Assembly (NCBI RefSeq): GCF_032854445.1
Contig: NC_088297.1
Span: 14,927,039 to 14,991,038 of the forward strand
Reading direction: 5' to 3'
DNA length: 64,000 nucleotides
Source: Liolophura sinensis
Lineage: Eukaryota > Mollusca > Polyplacophora > Chitonida > Chitonidae
Under the pieces are notes generated by a model. The model made no database searches, had not been told where the DNA came from, and saw only the letters and a list, made by a program, of their open reading frames with translations. The first letter of the stretch is position 1, and each line of letters starts with the position of its first letter. The position numbers and the translations under genes were made by a program. Shown here piece by piece: positions 1 through 12,300 of the stretch.

Positions 1-138
1 CGTAAGCTTTCATTTAAATACTTTACACTTACACCACACAGGCTGGATGACAAAGGAACATCAAGAGCCTTGTCCAGTTTCAAACCCAATAATGTAAACA
101 GTCCCTTCCCAAACCAGTTAATCACAAGTCCGTCTCTG

Positions 139-349
139 TTAAGACATCGAAGCTGGTCCTCGGTTTGCTTTATTGCTTCTGCGCCCCGCGGTTGGAAAAA
201 GGAAGGGAATGGGAGTGGTAGAATCCGTGGCGAGGGCTTGAGCCTTCACGAGGGATTCGGAGTTGAGGGTGGTTTTGCCCGATTTGGTGTCGACTGTACC
301 TAGAATTCGGACGTCAGTAGGCACCCCGTCCGACCGCCGTGAAGCAAGC
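139..349 (-). CDS. Gene A exon 16: C-terminal tail and stop
   Basis: 211 nt including TAA (139-141), after a TTTTTTCAG acceptor. The segment VRILGTVDTKSGKTTLNSES matches [20 protein letters not shown] of gene B exon 16; beyond that the tails differ. Gene B continues with a Gly/Asn/Arg-rich stretch, while A ends SNKANRGPASMS. I see no AATAAA after the stop inside the window, so the 3' UTR probably runs off the left edge. Confidence 0.82.
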
Positions 350-3300
350 CTGAAAAATGAAGGTGAACGGTGAAATAATGTCTGAATGGGTGGACTGAGT
401 GCTTTTTGTGAACTGTGATCAGATTTAAAGAACTAAATACCATGGAATCGTAAATGTAGTATTACATGAAGTTCTTCGGAATCACCTGTCTTTCAGCGAT
501 GTCTTTATTTGTTAATTTGGTTGGTGTTTTACGCCGTATTCAAGAATATTTCTCTTAAACGACACAGGCCAGCATTATGATGGGAGGAAACCGGTTAGAG
601 ACTGAGGGAAACCTTCAACTATCCGCACGTTGGTGACAGACCTACGTGTGTAGCAATGCATTCAGTCGTCAAAACCTACATTCGTACTCCAGTAATGTGA
701 CCTACACACTTAGATAGTCATTCGTGTGAATAGCTGTGAAAGATGTGGACAAATTCGTCAGTCGCGAAAGGACGGAGGATTACTCCGGTTTCCTTCATGA
801 ATGAAACTGATCGCTATCCCAAAAAGTCAAACATTATCAAATCCTCCGAAAATGGGGCCAAGGGAATTATGTCTTAGTGAATCAAGCTATATGGGTGGGC
901 CAACGAGGTCTTGTTAGAAACCCTGCATGGCGGACTTACCGGAAGCATTTTGAGGAATCAGAGACACACCATAAAGACCCCGTGGATGTGCGGTAACAAC
1001 CGGTGAGAGGATCAGAGTTGGGGGGACAGGGTCTGGCGGGACAGAGGCGGGTTTCAGATCTGAAAGAGAGGTAAAAATCGTGAAGGCGAAAAATTACCGA
1101 TATCTCTCCTTGACGTTAATATGGTTTATGCAAATTATTCGAAAAATGGGTACATATTAAAAACAACAACAACAACAATTTTCCTTGACATAAAATGGTA
1201 GGTCAATTATTTTGAAAAAAATCGGCACTTAATGTGAAACGACAATTTCCCTTGACGTCAAGATGGTGCATGTAAAGTGTTCTGGTTTTCTTGACGCTAA
1301 GATGGTGCATGTAAAGTGTTTTGGTTCTCTTGACGCTAAGATGGTGCATGTAAAGTGTTTTGGTTCTCTTGACGCTAAGATGTTGCATGTAAAGTGTTCT
1401 GGTTCTCTTGACGCTAAGATGGTCCAAGTAAAGAACTTGAACAATTGGTACGTATTAAAAAAGAAGATAATGCACTTTAAACATTTGAAATGTATGGTAT
1501 GTAAATATATGTAATATTTTGCGTGTAAAGTATATGAGCTTTCCTTAACAATGCGTTTAAAATATTTAAGTTTTCCTTGACAATGTGTGTAAAGTATTTG
1601 AGTTTTTCTTGACAATGAGTGTAAATATCTGAGTTTTCCTTGACAATGCATCTGAACCATTTGAATTTTCCTTGACAATGCGTCTTAAGTATTTGAAAAT
1701 CAGTACGTCTTAAAGAAAAGTACCGCTAAGTTTCTATAACGTTAATATTTTGCAGTTATGAGCAGTAATTATTCTTAGCTATTTGGTGGGTTCTCTTGAA
1801 CGTCATTGTTGAAACTGTTCTTGTGATTACTGACCTGGGGACATGCATTACAGTTGACAATTATTACACTACTCTATGTTCCTGCGCCCAACGTGCTATG
1901 CTTTGCTATGCTATGCTGTTTTCACTTGAAATCCTTAGCATGCTTGCTGATAACAGCGAGTGAAGATACCAACATTGACGACTTCACAGTATGGTTCATG
2001 GTGAAAAAATTGATCTCTTAATTTTAACAGGAAGTCTGTTGTCTGAGTAATGCTACAATGTATTCTGTTATTATAACACAATAATCATTTTCAACATAAT
2101 ATCGTGTTTATCCAGTATAATCCAGTGTTGAATTAATAGAATATGTGTGTAATTTAACAGAATAATCTGCTGCAATAACAGAATGCATGCCAGATTTTCT
2201 GTTAAATTTAACAGATTAATTTTTTTAGTATATACTTGATTTTCACTTTCACGTATGGCTGAAATATTACCGATGTGGCGTTAAGGCGTTATTCTTTCAT
2301 TTTCACTTCAACCCCATAGCTTGCTGATCACAGGAAGTGAAGACGCCAGAAGTGGCGACTTCGGCCGTGCGTTCTTGCTATGCTTTATGTTCACTTTAAC
2401 CTTTTAGATGTTTGCTAACAGCAAGTAATTTCTGGTAACACAGTAATACTGACAGACACGGTGGAGTGGAGCATTGATCGACTCGGGTTTGTTCCCCACA
2501 CATTCCACATCGGCGAGTACATGTTGACCAACGACTCCATCTGACGGACGACGGTATGGCTGCAGATGCTGTAGTTTGTGGTGCCACAGTCGTCGTTGCT
2601 GTCGTTGTATCTGGTTGAAGCCTGACAAAAGATAAGGTAGTTGTTCTTGGAGCAAACGTAGTCGTCGTCGTGGTTGTTGTTCTTGCTGATGAGCCTGTTA
2701 TGGTTAGAATCGGTCTTAACGTTGTCGTGGTTGTTGTTGTAGTCGGTGGCAACGTTGTTGTCGTTGTCGTTGTTGTTGTCGGTGGCAACGTTGTCGTCGT
2801 TGGCTTGACAGCTGTTGTCGTTGTTGGCAATGTTGTCGTTGTTGGCAATGTTGTCGTTGTTGGCAATGTTGTCGTTGTTGGCATTGTCGTCGTTGCCGCC
2901 GTTGTTGCTGGCAAAGACTCGGGATTAGGTCCTAATCCAAACAGCGGACGCTTTCCTCCTGAAAAAATGAACAGTCAATATTTGTATTGTTCTAAATTAC
3001 ACTGACTTCGGAAAGGTAAAACTAGTATGGGTATTCAGAGAAAACTGGTCCACTGGGGTAGAAATACTCAAAGGAAGGTAAAAAATGGTATTGGTTAGCC
3101 ACAATCAAAGTTTAACTGGGAAAGACAGACTCAAAGGAAAGGTAAAGGTAAGCCACAACGAAAGTTTAACTGGGTAAGACGGACTCAAAGGTAAGGTAAA
3201 ACTAGCATGGGAATTCAGAGAAAACTGATCCACTGACAGACTCATAGGAAAGATAAAAGCAGTGTCGGTAAGCCACCACCAAAATTTAACTTGGGAAGAC

Positions 3301-6300
3301 GACTCAGAGGAAAGATAAAACCAGTATCGGTAAGCCACAACCAAAGTTTAACAGGGGCAGACAGACTCAAAGGAAAGGTGAAACCAGTATCGGTAAGTCA
3401 CAGCCAAAGTTTAACTGGGGAAGACCGACTCAAAGGAAAGGCAAAACTAGTATCGGTGAGACACAACCAAAGTTTAAGAGGTGTAGACAGACTCAAAGGA
3501 AAGGTAAAGCTAGCATGGGAATACAGAGAAAACTGATCCACTGACAGACTCAAAGGAAAAATAAAACCAGTATCGGTAAGCCACAACCAAAGTTTAACAG
3601 GGGCAGACAGAATCAAAGGAAAGGTGAAACCAGTATCGGTAAGCCACAGCCAAAGTTAAACTGGGGAAGACAGACTCAACGGTAAGCCACAACCAAAGTT
3701 AAACTGGGGAAGACAGACTCAAAGGTAAGCCACAACCAAAGTTAAACTGGGGAAGACAGACTCAAAGGTAAGCCACAGCCAAAGTTTAACTGGGGAAGAC
3801 AGACTCAAAGGTAAGCCACAACCAAAGTTAAACTGGGGAAGACAGACTCACACGTAAGCCACAACCAAAGTTAAACTGGGGAAGACAGACTCACACGTAA
3901 GCCACAACCAAAGTTAAACTGGGGAAGACAGACTCACACGTAAGCCACAACCAAAGTTTAACTGGGGAAGACAGACTCACACGTAAGCCACAACCAAAGT
4001 TAAACTGGGGAAGACAGACTCACACGTAAGCCACAACCAAAGTTAAACTGGGGAAGACAGACTCAAAGGTAAGCCACAACCAAAGTTAAACTGGGGAAGA
4101 CAGACTCAAAGGTAAGCCACAACCAAAGTTTAACTGGGGAAGACAGACTCAAAGGTAAGCCACAACCAAAGTTAAACTGGGGAAGACAGACTCAAAGGTA
4201 AGCCACAACCAAAGTTAAACTGGGGAAGACAGACTCAAAGGTAAGCCACAACCAAAGTTAAACTGGGGAAGACAGACTCAAAGGTAAGCCACAACCAAAG
4301 TTTAACTGGGGAAGACAGACTCAAAGGTAAGCCACAACCAAAGTTAAACTGGGGAAGACAGACTCAAAGGTAAGCCACAACCAAAGTTTAACTGGGATAC
4401 ATGTAAACCCCCAGTACAGTGTGGATTACCGGTAACAATTATACCATTCCTTTATTCTCGCCAAATCTACTTACAAGGTACCAGCAACACAGCGAAATAT
4501 TGGAACAATTGCACTATTCATGGACGGGTCGAAAACAAACTTACTTCTGCAGCGTTCTCCAGACAACGTGAATCCATCGCAGCAGAATGGTTCTTCTTTA
4601 AAGCACGTGTTCCTACGAGTCCTGTTCAATGAAAAGGCATAAAACTCATTATATACCGGTGTTTATTTGATTGTTGCTAAACGCCAGTATTACGATTGGA
4701 AAAAAAACCCACCTACCGTTGGCAAGTTACTGACGGATTTTTACACGGTTTACAAGTGAAGATGTTCACACAATAATTGCTGAAGACAAGCGTTATGCTG
4801 TGTTTTGTACTTATTGTCACCGTGGCCGCAGAAACATTGAGAGCGGGATCAGTCAACAAATTCCTTGTCCAAAGCTGGGTTTTGAACCAGCACCTCGATT
4901 AAAAAGCAAGCGCCTTTTATCACTCGACCAATGCCCGCTCTGTGTGATCAACATATGTATGAATAGTGCATAAGACTCACAAGCTTTCGATTTCGGAAGG
5001 TGGGTTGAAAGCTTGTGAAACCTTTTACATTTACGTGTGTATGATTAGCTATTTGTGATTGCGACATAACAATCAATCGAACTGTACCTTATCCATGATA
5101 TTAGCAACTCACAAACAGAAACAAAAAAATAGTCGTTGAAAATAATTCAGAATACAAAGTGGATTTCAAAAGTCAACATGGCTCCCGGATGTTAGTGGAG
5201 TCGATGGAAGTAAGATATGATTAGACGGTTGCCTCTCTTCCACGATATCTTACCATTTGAGAACGAACGCAAGTTACCAAGCCTTTGTCAGGGTAAAGTT
5301 CAGATGCGGTATATATGAGATTTTGAGGGTGGAAAAAATTGAAAATGAATCTGGCCGCGATAAAATAGCTATTGACATCGTCTTCTTGGGGATACTCATC
5401 AGCAGGCGTCCTAGTTACATTCATCCATATCTGCCGCCAACGTTATAGTGGTAGAAAACGGGATAGAGCCAAAGGGGAACCAATGACCACCCTCAGGTTG
5501 CTGGCAAACCTTCCCAAGTACGACCGGAAACGAAGCCAGCATGAGTTGGACTTGGATTTACAACGGCCGCCTTGGTGAAAGGTTTATGGGGCACTGTGTT
5601 GCGCTAGCGCATTAAGCATAACACAAAGGAGGCCCCCTGTCCAAGCTACAAGATATTCACTGCTGAGTTGTATTTTTATTTGATTTTATTTAATTGATAT
5701 CTACCCTCTGCTCCAGAATTTTTCATGACCGACAGATGGACATAAACCATCGACCTTCTCAATGATGTCAGTAGACTTAACTTACTGTGTACACACGTTG
5801 TCAGTGCACTGCGAGTCAGGGATGACCTGTGAACAGTCCGCCTCCACAGTTTTTAAGCACGCCATTTCATCATCAAATGCTGTAGCCGCACAACCGCCAC
5901 ATTGTTCTGGGAAAACAGTGTATATGTGATTTGAAAAGCCCGCCTTAAAACAAAACTAAATTGAATTCAAATACTGGAATTGTTAACTCAGAACCTATGA
6001 TATGCATTTATTATTATTTTTTTTTACATTTATTTTTAACGTAATTTATGAAATGTAGGCTATTCCATCCATATAAAATACCGGTGTGCACACTGAATAG
6101 CCTCGATCTTCAATCCACTTTGTAGAGACTTAAATTTTGGCCTTTTCTATATTTTTTCATTTCTTTCCGGTCTGTCAGCAACCTGCGAATGGTTGTGTGT
6201 TTCCCCCCGGACTCTGCCCGGTTTCCTCCCACCATTATGCTGGCCGTCGTCGTATAAGTGAAATATTCTTGAGTACGGCGTAAAACACCAATCAAATCAA

Positions 6301-9300
6301 TCAATCAATCAATCATTTTTTCCCCTTTCCTGTTTAGGTGTCAACAACTGTAATTTTCGGTCATACTTCTAAACTCCCCACAGCGCATGATTCAACAACC
6401 GAAATTTTCGACCACTCTTCAATTCTATTCACAACATAGATTTCAACAACCGAAATTTTCGACCACTCTTCAATTCTATTCACAATGTAGATTTCAACAA
6501 CAGCAATTTTCGACCACTCTTCAATTCTTTTCACAATGTAGATTTCAACAACCTCTATTTTCGACCACTCTGCCTTTCTATTCACAATGTAGATTTCAAC
6601 AATCATACTTTTCGGCCACACTTCCATTCTATTCACAGTGTAGATTTCAACAACCGCAATTTTCGGCCACTTTTCCATTCTGTTCACAATGTAAATATCA
6701 ACAACCATACTTTTCGGCCACACTTCCATTTTATTCACAGTGTAGATTTCAACAACCGCAATTTTCGGCCACTTTTCCATTCTATTCACAATGTAAATAT
6801 CAACAACCATACTTTTCGGCCACACTTCCATTCTCCTCACAGTGTAGATTTCAACAACCATACTTTTCGGCCACACTTCCATTCTCCTCACAGTAGGGGA
6901 TGAATAAGAAAGTGAAGAGGAATATGAATAATAACATTATTAACGAATGCCAGATGTTACAGTTTGTACTGACCTGTTTTGTACCGTGCCTTGAAACCCA
7001 TCTCCCCTCCCTCGCTGTCACCGTTTAGTATTACCAACATCTCATTACCCTGGGACCTCACGACATCTGTCGGTGTTTCTTTGTTACAGAACCTGGAGGG
7101 AACGAAATGCGATTGCTTTAGCAAGCTATTTTGTAATGTTACTACAGCCACAACCGCACTTCTTTGGTCTTTTTCAGATGGTTTACATTGGGCATATTCC
7201 GATGAGCAACGAGAAACTATATACCAACGATTCACGCATGTCACGCAATGGTTTACTAACCGGATAAATGTCTTCATATATTTGATTGGAGTTAATCGCA
7301 TTTCACTTTCCACTTATACAGTTTGATTTATCGGCTACAGAGGGCGTGACTGCCATTGGTGGAGGCATGTTGTTTTACTGAAATACAGGTAAAGTAACAC
7401 CGTAGAGGAAGAAGTAAAACGAAAGCAGCGATGACGGTGTGATTGTTGGCCAATGGCCAAACGTAACAGGTGAAATACGGCCTTTGATCAAGTTATGTGG
7501 TAATTTCCGACAGTAACTTGCCAAAGGTCGGTAGTTTACCTCGCACACTTCTCGGCTTTCCCCACCCCTAAAACTGATTGTCATCGCACAAGCGAAAATC
7601 CTTGAGTACGGCGTTAAACAACAATCTAATAAATAAATAAATAAATAAATAAATATATTTCTCACCTTTGCCCAGGGCGCGTGACGTTTCTCCTGACCTC
7701 CACATAGGAAAGGTCGCAAGTTAGATTCTGATATCCAAAATCAAACTCAAAGTCTTCGATGAACTCCAGCATGATTCGCTTGTCAGCTGGAGCCTGAGAA
7801 AAAAAACAACAACAAACAATGAAATCTTAATGGTATATTTAAGTTACAAAAAAGTCATAACATGCCTATGAAATTATCGTCCACGTGATTCTTTTCTAAA
7901 GACATTCTAAGTACAGTTTATTTTAACGATACTTTAATTTAAGTCCATGTAACATTCATAAACCGTGAACAAATGAAAGTGTCAAGCTGGAAAACCATTC
8001 CTCGAAGGCAAAGAAAACACTAACATAAAGTATGTGTCAGATGGAAGACCATTGAACACTGTCTACAAAAATAATTCGATATATTCTAAAAAATAAATCG
8101 AATTGTTTTTATAGACAACGTTTAATGGTTTTTCATCTGAAATATACATTACCTTAGTCCTGAATTTAGAATTAGGAAGTCATTCAATCAGAGATATCTA
8201 TGACTGGTCACATGCACAGGGAGTGTATAAGTTTGTACCATTTAAGCATCTACGAGAACAGTTAGAATAAAACCATAACAGAGGTAAATTGACAAATGGT
8301 CAAGTTGCAAGGTGTACGCGTAACCATTTGCTAAATATCGCATGCTCTGTTGGTACTGCTCTCTATGTGCTTATAAGTCTTTTATTGTATGACGGCGTAA
8401 AACACCAATCAAATTAGATAAATGAATAAATTTTATTGTATGTGTCCCTGCATAAACTATGGGCTATGGACGGTGGACTATGTGTAAGGGTCCGCCTGGT
8501 CTGGTCCCTTTACCTTGTTTTAATGATACCATATGTTAAATGTTAAATTACAGCATTTTGAGTAATTCTAGACCAGTGACGTCGAATAAACTGCAAATAA
8601 CATCCCTCCTTTTTTTTTTAACCTTATTCTGCTTAAGCCGTGGTGGTAGAGGGCGTGTAAGTAGTTAATGTGTATGGTTTTCAGTGAACAGTTAGAATAA
8701 AACCCTTACTGAGGTAAATTGACAAGAGACCGTTTTTCACCGGTTACATGTACACGTGACCATTTGCCAGCCATCATACTGTCGTCGTTGCCCTGGTTTT
8801 AGTCTCCATGCTGTTAGCTTTTGGATAACATTGTATGAGGCATTCCATATGTAGAAGCAAAGCCTACTTACTGTGATCAGCCAGTTACATTTAGTGTTGT
8901 CCGGATATCCAGGGTTGGGGTACCCTGGACTCGTAAGGGTCTGAAAATCTTCCGTAGCAGTCAGTTGCGTTTTCGAACATACGTTCCTGGCTAAAAGATA
9001 AAAGAAAATACATAAACCCAGTCTTTGGTATGAACCTGTTGGTTGACGTACTGAGGGATGAAGATAGCGGTAAACAATTCGTTACGTTTGCATAACGCCA
9101 CTGTAAAGAATTTTTCACATATACGATGACACTGACGGTCAGTGTTTATAGGTGTAGTTTAAATAACATGATTACTCGGGTAAAACCACCGGCCGTTGGC
9201 AAGTTACTGACGATGTGGAGATATTCACACCCTATAGAGGGTTTGAATGTTGGAGTACTGTGGCTATAGCTGACCATGTTAACAGGACTCCAATATGGCT

Positions 9301-12300
9301 ACCTGGTCATTGTAATGCCAGAATGATGACGTCACGTGCAACCCCTCTATTGGTGGAAAGGTAAGTGGTCCTTGACGAAGGTTAGACTGCGCAAACCGAC
9401 TATATACATGAGCATCATCGGCCGATTGTTTTCAGCGAGAGAATCTACAAACTCTTTATCCAAGGTCAGGTTTGAACCCGCATCTCGAGTGTCCGAGCTA
9501 TTGAAAGGTAATCCCTTCTAGCCACTAGGCCACCGCCGGCTGCCATAAATCGGATAAAGTGACTATGTTCTATATTAAGATATTTACCGGTAGATACCCT
9601 CTGAATACCATCACAAAAGGGCGGGGCGAATCCACGTGGGCAGATACAAGACTTGCAACGATTCGGGTTCCGGTATCCCCCATTTTTACACACACCGGGC
9701 CAGTCCAAGCTCTGAGTGCCACACACTTCTGTTAAAGGAGATGACAACAAATAACTTAACCTTAGTAATTTCGGGGTGAACATATTAGCAATATATTTTT
9801 TTTGCCCTCTCCGTTAAAAACAAATATTCTGATCGATTTGCGAGCTTTATTAGCTGTATTAATGAAGTGCTACGTCAGTGAGGTTAGACAACCTTTACTA
9901 CAATTTCATGCCCTAACGATTAGGCCTTCGAAGCGGGCCCATAAATATGTATAACATAAATCCACATACGAGCTCACGCCCACGATACTTATAGCATAAA
10001 TCCATGTATGAGCTCACACCAACCATACTTATAGCATAAATCCAGGTATGAGATCACACCCATCATACTTATAGCATAAATCTATATATGAGCTCACACC
10101 CACCATACTTATAGCATGAATCCATGTATGGGCTCATACCCACAATACTTATAGCATAAATCCAGGTATGAGATCACGCTCACCATACTTATAGCACGAA
10201 TCCATGTATGAGCTCACACCCACCATACTTATAGCATAAATCTATATATGAGCTCACACCCACCATACTTATAGCATGAATCCATGTATGAGATCACACC
10301 CACCATACTTACAGCGTGAATCCATGTATGAGATCACACCCACCATACTTACAGCGTGAATCCATGTATGAGATCACACCCATCATACTTATAGCATAAA
10401 TCTATATATGAGCTCACACCCACCATACTTATAGCATGAATCCATGTATGAGCTCACACCCACCATACTTATAGCATGAATCCATGTATGAGATCACACC
10501 CACCATACTTACAGCATGAATCCATGTATGAGATCACACCCACCATACTTACAGCGTGAATCCATGTATGAGATCACACCCATCATACTTATAGCATGAA
10601 TCCATGTATGAGATCACACCCACCATACTTATAGCATAAATCTATATATGAGCTCACACCCACCATACTTATAGCATAAATCCATGTATGAGCTCACACC
10701 CACCATACTTATAGCATGAATCCATGTATGAGCTCACACCAACCATACTTATAGCATAAATCCATGTATGAGATCACACCCACCATACTTACAGCGTGAA
10801 TCCATGTATGAGATCACACCCACCATACTTACAGCGTGAATCCATGTATGAGATCACACCCATCATACTTATAGCATGAATCCATGTATGAGCTCACACC
10901 CACCATACTTATAGCATGAATCCATGTATGAGCTCACACCCACCATACTTATAGCATGAATCCATGTATGAGATCACACCCACCATACGTATAGCATGAA
11001 TCCATGTATGAGATCACACCCACCATACTTATAGCATGAATCCAGGTATGAGCTCACACTCACCATGCTTATAGCATAAATCCATGTATGAGCTCACACT
11101 CACCATGCTTATAGCATAAATCCAGGTATGAGCTCACACCCACAATACTTATAGCATAAATCCAGGTATGAGATCACACCCACGATACTTATAGCATAAA
11201 TCCATGTATGAGCTCACACCCACAATACTTATAGCATAAATCCATGTATGAGCTCACACCCACAATACTTATAGCATAAATCCAGGTATGAGCTCACGCC
11301 ACGATACTTATAGCAAGAATCCATGTATGAGATCACACCCACGATACTTACTGCTGCAGTAGTTGATATTGGCCAGTTTAACATCGTTAAACGTTAGAAT
11401 TTCCCGTTGTCCAATGACTGTAAGCATGCTATGATCTTTGGGCTCAAGTGTAACTGTGTTATTTTCAGAAAAGTCCTGAAACGTAACCATATATATAGAA
11501 AATAGAGTTCTCTCGATGCTTTTAATATAAAGAATCATGGGCATTCAAAAATAAATTTTTTAAACAGTAAATATGTCGCCTGAGTGGTGCTACTATGTAT
11601 TTTGTTATTATATTATTATAACACAATGCTGGGTAATATTCAACATAACATCCTGTTAGTCTAATACGTTTATGTTGAATTGATAGAACATATGGACAGA
11701 ATAATCTGTTGCAATAACAGAATACATTCTAGAATCACTCAGATCAGAGGGTTTCTATTGGGTTTAACAGATTACTTTCTTGTGGGTATGTTCGAAACTT
11801 TTTGCTTGAAGATCCCCTTCTCAGGGATTTAAAGTTTGAAGAAATTTGTTATGGAGAAGAGCGAAGAAAAAATGATAATCTAACTTTTCTATCTTGCCTT
11901 TGAGTGAGTAACTGTCATATTGGTCCATTAAATGAAGACGGATGAATTACGTTGATAATGGAAAATTGTTAACACATTTTTCTGATCTAAAACCATATTT
12001 CAGGCGAGAGACGCAATAAACCAAACAGCCAAAACGAAAATCGAAAATTTTCCCCGCCTTTAAGGTTTTGAAATTTTAACATTTGCGTTTTAAGCATGTG
12101 GGCATCTGTAAGTTGATATTTCATGCAGCGTCTGGTTGGCTTACCGTGGGTCCGTAATGCATGACAGAGGAGTAATCGTAGGGGATGTTGCTGGTCTTGA
12201 TGATGTCCCATGGTGTCTTCTCAAAGTTACTCTCCACGCCAGACAGCATATTGTGGTAGTTTATTGTCACGTAGTTATCTCGGTCAGGACGAGACTGCTC

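Noticed and set aside
2670-3005. Val-rich 111-codon plus-strand frame
   Set aside because: Antisense shadow of the Thr-rich linker in gene A exon 14.
3050-4395. GGTAAGCC repeated in every 43-bp unit, resembling splice donors
   Set aside because: The motif is on the plus strand, while the surrounding gene A is transcribed from the minus strand, so these cannot act as donors for it.
6361-6896. Long overlapping open frames (about 170-176 codons) on both strands
   Set aside because: Produced by a 51-bp tandem repeat inside an intron of gene A; no splice signals or start context support them.
9940-11345. CRISPR-like regular spacing
   Set aside because: The units are contiguous 40-bp tandem copies without unique spacers, in a eukaryotic intron.
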